NCBI GenBank assembly: GCA_023955635.1
Contig: JAMXHR010000002.1
Location: 372,001 to 436,000 of the forward strand
Reading direction: 5' to 3'
Length of the DNA stretch: 64,000 nt
From: Methanosarcina sp. ERenArc_MAG2
GTDB lineage: Archaea; Halobacteriota; Methanosarcinia; Methanosarcinales; Methanosarcinaceae
A program made the position numbers and the translations under genes. Positions 26,322 to 41,197 of this stretch are shown piece by piece (position 1 is the stretch's first letter; every line of letters starts with the position of its first letter). The notes beneath the pieces were generated by a model. That model was not told the DNA's origin. It saw only the letters and a list, made by a program, of their open reading frames with translations, and made no database searches.

Positions 26322-26612
26322 CCGAGATTACTTTTGCCTCGTATTTAATTCCATCAATAAGATAAGGGCTAATTGAGGCTTCAGTGAGTAAATCGACCTT
26401 TATTCCAGGAAAATTTGACAGCTCTCTTTTGATTCTGACCAAGGTAAGTAGACTTTTTGTATTGGAGAATCCTACAAGAATATCTATGTCGCTTGCTGCT
26501 TTTTCTTCTCCTCTTTCATAAGAGCCAAAAACTGATATCTTAGTTGCTCCTTCTTTTTAAGGAATGAAGTAATTTTTTCAAACAACTCTTTATGCTTGGA
26601 AGCATTTTCCAT
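26317..26612 (-). CDS. MntA-like nucleotidyltransferase antitoxin, frameshifted
   Basis: Minimal nucleotidyltransferase of a MntA-HepT toxin-antitoxin pair; MntA adds AMP to HepT and neutralises it. From the ATG at 26612 the frame gives MENASKHKELFEKITSFLKK, and in the +1 frame KISVFGSYERGEEKAASDID, with the family signature GS-X10-D-x-D. One additional T in the run 26554-26558 joins them. The C-terminus reads FPGIKVDLLTEASISPYLID and ends at the hepT start. Family assignment is firm, but the partner gene is damaged. Confidence 0.65.
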
Positions 26613-26746
26613 ACTGGTATAATTTCATTGTTATAATTTAAATATATCCTGAAGCAACGAACATAATTTTTTCATACTTAGAATATGTGCCTATTTTCCG
26701 GTTCCGTTGCAAAAATTTCAAATCAAATTGCATGCGGCCACCCCAC

Positions 26747-26874
26747 CCTAAACAGGCTGTCCGACAATTACTCCCAGTAATATATAAATTCCTTTTTTCA
26801 GTTTAAAGGCTTTATATGCCTTATTTTTCACATGTTTTTGCCCTTAAATTGAATTGTCGGACAGCCTCTAAAGG
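26747..26874. mobile_element. 128-bp inverted-repeat element (GGCTGTCCGACAATT type), copy 1
   Basis: Ends CCTAAACAGGCTGTCC and, reversed on the right, CCTTTAGAGGCTGTCC, with CGACAATT inside each end. Noncoding. A second copy lies 190 bp to the right. Confidence 0.65.
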
Positions 26875-27065
26875 ATGGGATATGCTGATGGGCCGCACGC
26901 CGATTTATTGGGAATATTTAAGTATCCTTTGACAAGATTTCCTTGATATAGAGTCGCATTCCCAACTCCTGTAACTATAATACCAAGAAACCTTTTTTAC
27001 AAAGAAGCGATGATATAGAGGTTTAAACAAAACCAAAAAGATGTGAGGGTTCACTTCATCCCCGA

Positions 27066-27195
27066 CCTAAACAAGCTGTCCGACAATTACTTTCGGTAAT
27101 AAAAGAATTCCTTCTTTTTTGATTTAAAGGCCTTATTTGCTTTCTTTTTAGCACTTTTTTATTACTACCAATAATTGTCGGACAGCCTGTAAAGG
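27066..27195. mobile_element. 130-bp inverted-repeat element (GGCTGTCCGACAATT type), copy 2
   Basis: Same ends as copy 1 (CCTAAACAAGCTGTCCG; reversed right end CCTTTACAGGCTGTCCG) and a related AT-rich core. Noncoding; no certain target duplication. Confidence 0.65.
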
Positions 27196-27592
27196 ATAGG
27201 ATTCGTGACCCTCCGCACTCCCAAAGTAATAAAATTCCTATCTTAATTATGCCGCTTTCCATCTTCTTTTTTACAGTTTATTCTTCTCCCATTTCTTTTC
27301 TGAATTCTATGTAATCTCTCTCGACTTCTTCAAGTTCGCGTTCCACTTTATCCCCCGTCTTATATTTTGATAACAGCAGTTTATAACAATAGTTTAGTTT
27401 ATAACAATAGTTTATTCGTGTCTTTGTCTATTCACAAAAACAATTTCTTTGAATTCACCTTAATCCCCATTTTGGAAAATGCTCTTCATTTATATAAAGT
27501 CTCCGTCAACCCTTATGTATTCTGGCGGAGTACCAAAAGTTTACATATTTTATTATTTATCGTGCTATGCGAAAACGAGAAGATATAATTAA

Positions 27593-28816
27593 ATGAAAGG
27601 TATGATATTTTCTGTTTTCATGCATAAAAGTTCGAAACCTGAACTCATTCTTGGTATAAGGAACCTTGCAGGGCTTGAGGCCTGCTCCAGCTATGCGGAC
27701 GCTGTCTATTTTTCAACAGACAGGCTCAGTTTGAGGGCAAAAGCGAAAGAAATTACTCTGGAATCCCTTGACGAGTTTGTTCATGAGGTGAAAGTGAGAG
27801 GTCTCAGGGCTTATCTGGCTGTAAACTCGACAGTAAATGAGGACAAGCTCGGAGAAGTATCGGATGTAGTAACTGCAGCTTCAAAAGCAGGAGTAGACGC
27901 AATTATTGCCTGGGATCCTGCAGTGATCCTAAAGGCACGGAAAGCCGGGCTTCGAATTCATATCTCCACACAGGCAAACGTTACAAATCACGAAACTGTA
28001 AATTTTTACAGAACTCTGGGGGCAGAGCGTATTGTGCTTTCGAGAGAACTTTCCCTTGATGAGATACGAAAAATCGGCCAGCAAACTGAAGTAGAAATCG
28101 AGACTTTCGTGCACGGCGCAATGTGCATGGCAGTTTCAGGCAGATGCCATCTGTCGGCTTACGCTCTCGGAAAATCCGGAAATTGCGGGGAGTGTACTCA
28201 ACCCTGCAGGTGGAAATGGGAGCTTCATGGAGAAAACGGACTTGTTGCAGAAAGCCTTGGGAAGTACCTTCTCAGTGCAAAAGACCTCTGTATGATAGGG
28301 CATATTCCCGAACTTCTTGAAGCCGGTATAAGTGCCTTTAAAGTGGAAGGAAGGCTTCGAGATCCCGGTTATCTTGAAGTTGTTTCCCGTTGCTACAGGG
28401 AGGCAATCGATGCCTGTAGAGATGGGAACAATACTCTTGAAAAAGCAGAAGCCTGGAGACGCGAACTTGCTTCTGTCTATAACAGGGGCTTCTCGACAGG
28501 CTTTTATTTTGGGATTCCGGGTCTTGATGGTTTTTCTCCTGAAAAAGATATGAATGCCTCGGAAAAGAAGCGCAGGGCTGTGGGAGTTATTGAAAATTAT
28601 TATCCAAAACAGCAGGCTGCAGCAGTTAGGCTTCTCGAAGGAGGGATTGTAGTCGGAGACGAGATCGTAATTGAAGGAAATACCACTTATCTGAGGCAGT
28701 GGGTCAGCTCCCTGAAGAAAAAAGGCGAAGCTCTTGCAGGGGCTGAAAAAGGAGACAAAGTCGGCCTTGCTGTTGACGGCGAAGTAAGGAAAAATGACCG
28801 AATTTTCTTAGTATAA
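27593..28816 (+). CDS. Peptidase U32 family protein
   Basis: A 407-residue U32 family protein, related to RlhA/TrhP/YhbU enzymes that modify or process RNA or collagen-like substrates. It has the TIM-barrel start KPELILGIRNLAGLEACSSY ADAVYF and the family signature ETFVHGAMCMAVSGRCHLSA followed by the cysteine set GNCGECTQPCRW (a probable iron-sulfur site). The C-terminal domain has VSSLKKKGEALAGAEKGD beta elements. Start uncertain: Met at 27593, 27602 and 27620 are all possible and no strong ribosome site decides. Stands alone; the exact substrate is not predictable here. Confidence 0.88.
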   Translation: MKGMIFSVFMHKSSKPELILGIRNLAGLEACSSYADAVYFSTDRLSLRAKAKEITLESLDEFVHEVKVRGLRAYLAVNSTVNEDKLGEVSDVVTAASKAGVDAIIAWDPAVILKARKAGLRIHISTQANVTNHETVNFYRTLGAERIVLSRELSLDEIRKIGQQTEVEIETFVHGAMCMAVSGRCHLSAYALGKSGNCGECTQPCRWKWELHGENGLVAESLGKYLLSAKDLCMIGHIPELLEAGISAFKVEGRLRDPGYLEVVSRCYREAIDACRDGNNTLEKAEAWRRELASVYNRGFSTGFYFGIPGLDGFSPEKDMNASEKKRRAVGVIENYYPKQQAAAVRLLEGGIVVGDEIVIEGNTTYLRQWVSSLKKKGEALAGAEKGDKVGLAVDGEVRKNDRIFLV

Positions 28817-28840
28817 TTTAAATAAATGATCCGATTTTCA

Positions 28841-29039
28841 GACTCAGTTCCAAAATCTAGTGATTTTTGCATTTTTTGATTGAAACGTTGAATTTCCAAG
28901 AAGAACTCAGTCTTCAATCAAACTCAATGTTCGAGATCTAACGACATCAATTTAAAGGTAATGTTCAAAGAACTGTGACCATTTTCAAAATCTAGTGATT
29001 TTTAATTTTATATTCATCACTAGATTTTGGCATTGTGTC
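28841..29039. mobile_element. 199-bp inverted-repeat element with 8-bp target duplication
   Basis: Ends GACTCAGTTCCAAAATCTAG and its imperfect reverse complement ending CATTGTGTC, about 24 bp each, flanked by the perfect duplication GATTTTCA (28833-28840, 29040-29047). A direct repeat of CAAAATCTAGTGATTTTT lies inside. A lone end of the same kind is at 10226-10247. Confidence 0.75.
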
Positions 29040-29415
29040 GATTTTCACAATATTATTAAAATAATATAACAGTAGCTATATATTGGATTCTTTCTATACG
29101 AATAACAAATTACAGAAAAGAATCACTATATATAATTCCGGTAATAACCCCGATAGGCTGGACATCTTTTTATCGGATAAATAACCTTATTCGTTAACCC
29201 AGGACGGCTGGCCAAACCTTCATCAGGGTAAACTGCCGCTGATTAATAGCCGGTCCTCTGATTATAAATATTCTTGATTAAGAATTATTCATTATAAGCA
29301 ATTCTCTGGCCGATAAACAGCCTTCCCGCATAATAAAGGACAAGCTATAAGATTGATTTCCTGAATGAACGAGAATATTCTTTCTGTTTATCCCAGAGTC
29401 CGTAAAGGTGATACT

Positions 29416-30381
29416 TTGATAAGCGTCAACGAAATGGGATCATATGTTATCGAAGAGATGCTCGACTGGAGCGAAGACCTGAAAACCGAAGTCATCAAGC
29501 TCGAAAACGGGGCTACAGTTATTGACTGCGGAGTTAAAGCCGAGGGTGGTTATGAAGCCGGGATGTACCTGGCAAGGCTCTGCCTGGCTGACCTTGCAGA
29601 TCTCAGGTATACCACCGTTGACCTGAAAGGCCTCAAATGGCCCGCCATCCAGGTAGCAACTGACAATCCTGTAATTGCCTGTATGGCGTCTCAATACGCA
29701 GGCTGGAGAATCTCTGTCGGTAACTACTTTGGAATGGGGTCGGGCCCTGCACGCGCACTTGGCTTAAAACCCAAGGAACTTTATGAGAAAATCGGATATG
29801 AGGATGACTTTGAAGCTGCAGTTCTGGTCCTGGAGTCCGACAAGCTACCTGATGAAAAAGTTGTGGAATATATTGCAAAACACTGCAGCGTAGACCCTGA
29901 AAACGTGATAATTGCTGTTGCTCCGACTGCCTCTATTGCAGGTTCTGTTCAGATCTCGGCCCGTGTCGTAGAAACTGGAATCCATAAGTTTGATTCTATC
30001 GGTTTTGATATCAACTGCATTAAAAGCGGATACGGTATTGCCCCTATTGCTCCTGTTGTCGGAAATGATGTTCAGTGCATGGGCTCGACCAATGACTGTG
30101 TGATTTACTGCGGCGAAACCAACTATACAGTGCGCTTTGAGGGAGAACTGGCCGAACTGGAGAAATTTGTAAGTGAAGTGCCTTCAAAAACCTCCGGCGA
30201 CTTCGGAAAGCCCTTCTACCAGACCTTCAAGGCAGCAAACTTTGACTTCTTCAAGGTTGACGCAGGCATGTTTGCTCCTGCAAGGCTTACTGTAAACGAT
30301 CTTAAGAGCACAAAAACCATTTCCAGCGGCGGACTCTATCCTGAAATCCTGCTCCAATCCTTTGGAATCAGGCAAGTTTAA
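29416..30381 (+). CDS. mch: Methenyltetrahydromethanopterin cyclohydrolase
   Basis: Mch interconverts N5-formyl- and N5,N10-methenyl-tetrahydromethanopterin (sarcinapterin in this genus), a cytosolic C1-pathway step in all methanogens. The product shows the conserved blocks [59 protein letters not shown] and [20 protein letters not shown], full length of about 321 residues. The TTG at 29416 ([15 protein letters not shown]) with AGGTG just before it matches the family start; an ATG at 29365 would add 17 atypical residues. A terminator hairpin follows. It is a single-gene unit. Confidence 0.95.
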   Translation: MISVNEMGSYVIEEMLDWSEDLKTEVIKLENGATVIDCGVKAEGGYEAGMYLARLCLADLADLRYTTVDLKGLKWPAIQVATDNPVIACMASQYAGWRISVGNYFGMGSGPARALGLKPKELYEKIGYEDDFEAAVLVLESDKLPDEKVVEYIAKHCSVDPENVIIAVAPTASIAGSVQISARVVETGIHKFDSIGFDINCIKSGYGIAPIAPVVGNDVQCMGSTNDCVIYCGETNYTVRFEGELAELEKFVSEVPSKTSGDFGKPFYQTFKAANFDFFKVDAGMFAPARLTVNDLKSTKTISSGGLYPEILLQSFGIRQV

Positions 30382-30404
30382 AGGGCAAATGCCCTTTTTA
30401 TTTT
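30382..30404 (+). terminator. Terminator hairpin after mch
   Basis: Stem GGGCA/TGCCC with AA-T loop, followed by TTTTTATTTT, directly after the mch stop. Confidence 0.7.
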
Positions 30405-30572
30405 CTATCCAATTTTTTACCTAAACTTCTTTTATTTTCTCGGATCTTTCTTGATAAATGCTGTTATCAGTACTTATTTAAGCAAGTATTTCCTATCCTA
30501 CTGTAGAAATATACTGCTACGAAGAGACTGCTCAAAAAGCAGGATTTTACTGAAAGATTAGGGGAAATTTTC

Positions 30573-31040
30573 GTGCCAATAATAAACACCTCACAGGGAG
30601 TAGGAGGCATACTGAACAATTTCAGGAGCCTTGTCAAAGGAGCGGAAAAGATCACTTTTGTAGGAACTCCAGGATTCTGTACTCCTTTTGCGGAACTTCT
30701 CGGCTTTGTAGTCCGAGACCAAAAGCTCGCTTTCGTTTCCAGTCTGGACTTTGAGAAAGCCAGGTCTATTTACATGACTTATGAGGGTATGCAGCTTGGA
30801 GAACTTACAGACGCACACGCTGACGTTGTTGTCCTGCTGGGCGGGCTTGCTATGCCAAAAACCGGGATAAACCCTGAAAAAGCAAAGGATGTCGCTACAA
30901 AAATTCTCGAAGGCTCGGAAAAAAGGAAAATTATTGGAGTCTGCTTCCAGTCCATGTTCATGCAGCAGAAATGGGACGAGGTAATTAACTTTGATTATAT
31001 AATCAATTCCGACATGGCTGTTGAAGTGCTGGGCTTCTAA
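30573..31040 (+). CDS. DUF2124 family protein
   Basis: A 155-residue protein matching the methanogen-specific DUF2124 family: a Rossmann-like fold with ITFVGTPGFCTPFAELLGFV near the N-terminus, ADVVVLLGGLAMPKTG in the middle and KIIGVCFQSMFMQQKW before a hydrophobic end. The GTG start has AGGGGA upstream. Function unknown in the family. The conserved Cys36 and Cys138 region could bind metal, but that is a guess. Surrounded by mch and a carboxymuconolactone-decarboxylase-like gene. Confidence 0.8.
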   Translation: MPIINTSQGVGGILNNFRSLVKGAEKITFVGTPGFCTPFAELLGFVVRDQKLAFVSSLDFEKARSIYMTYEGMQLGELTDAHADVVVLLGGLAMPKTGINPEKAKDVATKILEGSEKRKIIGVCFQSMFMQQKWDEVINFDYIINSDMAVEVLGF

Positions 31041-31191
31041 AATTTTCTGCAATTAAAACTTTTTGCAATTAATTCCCATAAATGCCTCACAAAAAGATTC
31101 ATGTAGATAAAAAGTTGTTTTTTCCGTTTTTTCTCCTATCCTGCAATTTTTCTAATAAGATACAATTATATCCGATCCTATCTTATAACAT

Positions 31192-31560
31192 ATGATAATT
31201 ATGGAGAAAGCTGCTAACGAAATCAAGGAATTAAAGGGCTTTTTGCCCAGGTCTATCGCGTATGCAGGACAGATAAACGAAGATTTTGCCGAAGGGATTG
31301 CAGGCTTGTATAAAGCTGTCTGGGAGGAAAGGGAAGACGGGCTTTCTATAAAACAGAAGCATCTCATCGTCTTTGCTGTCGCCTGCTCCAGCAACAACAT
31401 ACAAAGCGCAGCCAAAATCCTGGAGAGGCTTCATAAATTCGGAGCCACAAGAACGGAGATCACTGACGCCATGATGCTTGCTACTTGGACTGGGGGAATC
31501 CAGCATTTCACGGATTTCAGTGCAGTAATTCTTAAAGAAATGGAGAGATTAGGCTATTAA
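31192..31560 (+). CDS. Carboxymuconolactone decarboxylase-like (AhpD fold) protein
   Basis: A 122-residue helical protein of the carboxymuconolactone decarboxylase family: LSIKQKHLIVFAVACSSNN, then AAKILERLHKFGATRTEITD and MMLATWTGGIQHF. Only one cysteine is present at the usual E-x(n)-CxxC-H position (ACSSNN), so an AhpD-type peroxidase cycle is unlikely. Function uncertain. Two starts are possible (31192, 31201). Confidence 0.75.
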   Translation: MIIMEKAANEIKELKGFLPRSIAYAGQINEDFAEGIAGLYKAVWEEREDGLSIKQKHLIVFAVACSSNNIQSAAKILERLHKFGATRTEITDAMMLATWTGGIQHFTDFSAVILKEMERLGY

Positions 31561-31808
31561 GAACCATCTTCCCTTACTTTTTCAGAAAAATATTTCTTTC
31601 AAATGAATGCTTTCTTTTTGCAAATTTATAACCTTCTTATAGCCCTCTTCTATATTTTTTTACAAACATAATTCTCCTCCGATTTTTAAATTAATCGTAT
31701 CCTCTTCAAATTGAGTGGAAAGCTCTGACTTTCAACTCAATTCGCTTTTTCTCTGATCAGTTTTGCTAGAGATATCATCTCAAATGTGTTGCTCACTCTA
31801 TCAAATAT

Positions 31809-32818
31809 CCTACATTCGGCAGGTGCGACAAGAAGCTATATTACGAATTGCGGAAACGCTATCTTCTCCATTTGAGGTAATCCTACTGTGACATGCATAA
31901 ATGGTAACGTTTTTGTGTGAAGCTCACATGACAATATCAAGAAATCAAGGAGCCTGACTTTGATAATTGGTTAGGATAAGAGTACTAAGAAGAACGTAAA
32001 GTGAACCATCGTAAGAATCGTGAAGTAGAATGAGCGAAAACAGGTTGACACGCTCAAACCAAAAGGTATAGAATCAGGCTTTGATGGGTCTGCCGACATT
32101 ATAGCAAATGGACAAATGATTCTCGGTTTACAGATGGCTTCTAAGGTATTCACATTATTCGGAATATGGAACTTGGTAAGCCCTAAATGCTCCCATTATG
32201 GGTAGGACTCCCGCAAGGGATAACGATGGCTTTGAGGGTAGAGGATTCAGTAAAAAGCGAATGCCAATCTGTAATGGATTGGATAGAGGTTCAAACTTTG
32301 CCTCAATCCGAAAGGATGCAGACTTACTGATGGTGTTTTCTTGTGTGAACGGAAACAAACCTACAAATGTAAGATACTCAACGACACCAATAGGTGAGAG
32401 GCTTACAGACAATTATGTTAGTGGGCTGTTGTCTGGAATCACAAAATCAGTTATGGAAATAACTGGTGCCTGATACAGAAAAGGTTTGAAAACACTCGAG
32501 CCGTATGAAGGGAAACTTTCAAGTACGGTTCCTGGGGGAGAAAGGAGGAGTAATCCTCCCTACTTACCCGACGTCGACATAAAAATCCATTCAATTTTTC
32601 TATTGATATCGTTTTTTTCAGAACATTTTAAATTCAATTTAAATCAAAAATTACTAAATGTTAACCATGACATCATTAATATATATTTGCAACAAATGAG
32701 AGAAATGACAAATCGGATTTGACATATAGTCCTCATGACACTGATTTTTAAATAAGCCTACAAAAAATAACAATCAAGGATATATAGATGTTGGGATGTG
32801 CTTGCTGCCAAATGTAGG
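31809..32818 (+). mobile_element. 260-bp inverted-repeat element, copy 2, carrying a group II intron
   Basis: Same structure as copy 1 (nearly identical over 1010 bp), with right end CTGCCAAATGTAGG and a different perfect 6-bp duplication AAATAT (31803-31808, 32819-32824). Inserted into the end of a decayed IS66-like transposase gene. The differing target duplications prove that the two 1-kb units arose by separate insertions. Confidence 0.85.
31823..32572 (+). mobile_element. ORF-less group II intron, copy 2
   Basis: 750 bp, GTGCGAC to TTACCCGAC, domain V at 32498-32531. Differs from copy 1 by few bases (for example AGAAAAGG for AGAAAGGG before domain V). Inserted at the identical site of the host element. 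Confidence 0.9.
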
Positions 32819-32824
32819 AAATAT

Positions 32825-33182
32825 GTAATCATATGCACTTACACTCAGTTTCTTTGCTGTCTGAACAATCGTCATAAATGTGTCGTTTGCCCTTGTTCCT
32901 TCATCTGTTTTTGTTTGAAGGCTCACATCTCTTTTTCTGACCTTTGCTCTCGCCGCTAACTCTGCTGCATTATTATGCAGTGGAATCTCTGGTAAAATCA
33001 GTACCTTTAACAAATGTTCCTTGTTCTCTTTTGTTTTACAGATTCTTTCATCCAGCTTTTCATACCCTGTTATAGTCGAAAACACTTGATCAAACTTCGT
33101 GGATAATTGTTTCGCGATCTCTGAATCGGGATTTTCTCTAAATTCACAGAGTCCCCCATAAAAGTCCCAGGATCTCTCTATG
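32825..33182 (-). pseudogene. IS66-like transposase remnant, C-terminal part
   Basis: Reads LPEIPLHNNAAELAARAKVR and RDVSLQTKTDEGTRANDTF, the typical IS66 C-terminus, up to LSVSAYDYIF where element copy 2 is inserted. Upstream it is cut by an IS630-like fragment; the missing N-terminus is at 33471-33738. Confidence 0.75.
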
Positions 33183-33184
33183 AA

Positions 33185-33472
33185 ATGTTTCCACCAGCAA
33201 AGGCGAAAGCACTGTGGGATAGATTTGAGTTTGTGTACACACCAAAACATGGAAGCTGGTTGAATATGGCAGAGATTGAATTGAATGTACTTACAGCTCA
33301 ATGTTTAAAACGGAGAATGGATAATATCGAAGTTGTTAAGAAAGAAGTATTGGCCTGGCAAAAGGTCAGAAACAACAAAAATTCAAAGGTTAATTGGCAA
33401 TTCACAACAGAAGATGCAAGGATAAAAGTATCACGTCTTTATCCGACACTTGAGGATTGACGAGACACTAGG
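33185..33472 (+). pseudogene. IS630-like transposase C-terminal fragment
   Basis: Plus-strand DDE_3 C-terminus PPAKAKALWDRFEFVYTPKHGSWLNMAEIELN up to TLED, followed by the element end GAGACACTAG. No N-terminus is present. It interrupts the IS66-like gene. Confidence 0.7.
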
Positions 33473-33738
33473 GAAAACATCTTTTTTGTCTCTCTTTTTC
33501 AGAAGAAATGTCATCATTCTTTTTAGAGCCACGAATATTGGGTTTGGTTTGTTCACCTTTGAGTAGGTTGATTTCGTCTCGAAGATTTTGATTATCGGCC
33601 TTAAGGAATTAGATCTCTTCGTTCTGCTTTTCAGTGACAGAAAACAGAATACGAAAAGATGTGGCATATCTTTCATCCTGAATTTCATCAGGATTAATAT
33701 CCAATGATGACAGCAATTCCTTGAGGGTTTCAAGATCC
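33471..33738 (-). pseudogene. IS66-like transposase remnant, N-terminal part
   Basis: Minus-strand MDLETLKELLSSLDINPDEI, stop, then FLKADNQNLRDEINLLKGEQ and SSEKERQKR, the coiled-coil N-terminus of an IS66-like transposase. An in-frame TAA and the IS630 insertion show decay. Confidence 0.65.
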
Positions 33739-33927
33739 ATTTTTTTGCTCCAAAATATGATAAGAGGAAATGGAGAAACAATTATATGTTTCCTGCGATT
33801 GAAAACCCATAAAATTTGAAGAGGATACGAAATTTTGGCTATGTAGAAATCCTTAATTTTATATAAGTTACTTTTACTATGTTTTTATTTAAATTGATAG
33901 ATTAATTACCGAATTTGATAGTTAATT

Positions 33928-34187
33928 CCTGCTTTCGGCAGGTCGACATAAAAATCCATTCAATTATTCTATTGATATCGTTTTTTTCAGAACATTTGAA
34001 ATTCAATTTAAATCAAAAATTACTCAATGTTAACCATGACATCATTAATATATATTTGTAACAAATGAAAGAAATAACAAATCGGATTTGACATATAGTC
34101 CTCAAGACACTGATTTTTAAATAAGCCTACAAAAAATAATAATCAAGGATATATAGATGTTAGGATGTGCTTGCTGCCGAATGTAGG
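33928..34187 (+). mobile_element. 260-bp inverted-repeat element, copy 3, without intron (empty site)
   Basis: Ends CCTGCTTTCGGCAG and CTGCCGAATGTAGG, flanked by TTAATT (33922-33927 and 34188-34193). The left end runs straight into GTCGACATAAAAATCC at 33941/33942, where the other two copies have the 750-bp intron. Slightly more diverged than copies 1 and 2. Confidence 0.85.
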
Positions 34188-34193
34188 TTAATT

Positions 34194-39594
<5,401 letters not shown>

Positions 39595-39636
39595 ATAACA
39601 GATACTGGTGAAGAAAAATAATCCTTCACTCAAACA

Positions 39637-39680
39637 CCGCTGCCGGAATAAATTTTTTGGGAGTCAGCTTCCGGCAGCGG
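39637..39680 (+). terminator. 12-bp perfect hairpin after gyrA
   Basis: CCGCTGCCGGAA pairs with TTCCGGCAGCGG over a 20-base loop, 42 bases after the gyrA stop. No T run follows directly, so terminator function is uncertain. Confidence 0.45.
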
Positions 39681-39740
39681 GCTTCCGGTCCGGAGGGGAA
39701 CCTAGAAGCAATTCATTTTAAGAGCCGATTTTTGGGGATG
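39667..39740. repeat. Diverged direct repeat, copy A
   Basis: GCTTCCGGCAGCGGGCTTCC and following bases up to GAGCCGATTTTT recur at 40116-40193 with roughly 70 percent identity. Noncoding; origin unknown. Confidence 0.55.
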
Positions 39741-40115
39741 AGTCGTTGATCAAATCTCACAAAACTGGCACATCTGCCGTATTTTGTAAAATTTAAGAGC
39801 AATTCTTATGCTCATTATTTCCAGTTAACTTACCCCTACGACCCGGTTGTCCTGTTTGAGTGAACTCATTTTCATTTTGAGACAAATATTCAAATCTCAA
39901 AAGCAAATGAGTATATAAGTAATACCATTTCTGAATATATAAACCACCGAGAATATATTATCCGTAATCATAATCTTTTGACACGATTTTAAATAGTATA
40001 TAACAAATAGAATATTTTTTAGCAAATAATAATTTATACTGGTTTACCAGCGGGTATATCAAATGAGATGATATTGCTTTCGTATCAATTGCCTGAATAA
40101 GCGTTTTTGAAGATT

Positions 40116-40193
40116 AGTTTCCGGTAGCGGGCTTCAGTCCTAAGGGAAGCCTGGTGGCAAATTTATTTTTGCAGGGTCGATTTTTTGAATAGA
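40116..40193. repeat. Diverged direct repeat, copy B
   Basis: GTTTCCGGTAGCGGGCTTCA onward, partner of 39667-39740. It precedes the IS630 element. Confidence 0.55.
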
Positions 40194-40298
40194 TTTTTTA
40201 ATAGGTCGGGTACCGGTTTGTTTTACAGGATTTTTTAATTTAGGGACGGGCTCAGACTGAAACTGTTACTAGTGCTTCGATTCCTAATTAACTCCATT

Positions 40299-40686
40299 TT
40301 AGATTGTGATTCCCCCAGGCATTTCATCCCTTTCTTCCATTTTATATCTCCACGTAAATATAACTGGTTTTTCGTTAACGTGGTTTATATATTGACTAAT
40401 TCTTTCTTTTAATTCATTTATTGAGTCTACTCTTATTCCTCTCAACATGCTCCTCCCCATTTTACTGAAAAAACTTTCGATGATATTCAGCCACGAAGCA
40501 TGTTTTGGTGTGAAAACAAATTCAAATTTATCAGGAACTGTTTCCAGGTATTCCCGAGTTTCTTCTGATGTATGTATTTTAAGATTATCCAGTATAATTA
40601 TGATTTTTTCTTCTGGATATATTGACTCAAGTTCTTTGAGATATTCAATGAATTCGCAGCTTCTATGCTGCTCAAATACTTTATAA
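40299..40686 (-). pseudogene. IS630 transposase, C-terminal part
   Basis: Reads FEQHRSCEFIEYLKELESIY, IIIILDNLKIHTSEETREYL (catalytic Asp) and FVFTPKHASWLNIIESFFSK (catalytic Glu region). It lacks the first two thirds because of the IS200-derived insertion at 40687. Confidence 0.8.
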
Positions 40687-40890
40687 TCAAAGTTGCGCTG
40701 GCGCACCCCGCTGCAAGCAACGGGGTATGTTCGCGCCACCGCTCGAAATTCCGTTAAAGGAAATAATAACCCTAAACAGTTTAGTTTGAGCAGAAGTTAA
40801 CAACCGAAAAATGGAATTGATAAATTATATATTCATCAACGGTTACCGGGGAAGTTTCCATCCCCGCAGCAAGCTAGCGGGGTATTCGAC
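40687..40890 (-). mobile_element. ORF-less IS200/IS605-derived element (about 204 bp)
   Basis: Both ends are the palindromes of the IS200 element at 43431-44045: the left end (at 40890, minus strand) reads GAATACCCCGCTAGCTTGC and the right end carries ACCCCGTTGCTTGCAGCGG. There is no tnpA gene. It interrupts the IS630 transposase and can be moved only by a tnpA supplied from elsewhere, such as 43527-43976. Confidence 0.75.
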
Positions 40891-41106
40891 TGAAATAAAT
40901 TCTCCCAAATATCAAGTCAATTCCAGCTAATAGTGAAAGAGTCCCATATCTTTTATACTCATAATCTCTTGCTATTGTAGAATAATGCCCTTCTACTGGC
41001 ATAAGATCTGGATAAACATTTCCAATTGCCTGAATACCTGGTTTTTCATCGTAGGAAAGAATCACTGTACTAATTTGTTCATTTTTCCTTTTTTTCATTT
41101 AGTCTT
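40891..41106 (-). pseudogene. IS630 transposase, middle part
   Basis: Reads NEQISTVILSYDEKPGIQAI and GHYSTIARDYEYKRYGTLSL (first catalytic Asp in SYDEKPG), then LLAGIDLIFGRIY up to the IS200-derived insertion. One extra A in the run near 41090 fits VPKRLNEKKRKNEQ upstream. Confidence 0.75.
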
Positions 41107-41197
41107 TTAGGAACAAAACATATATAATTTCAATTATTTCTCTTACCATCTATAATGTTTTTTAGAAGCCATTACAAATGATTAAAAGGAATCTAAT

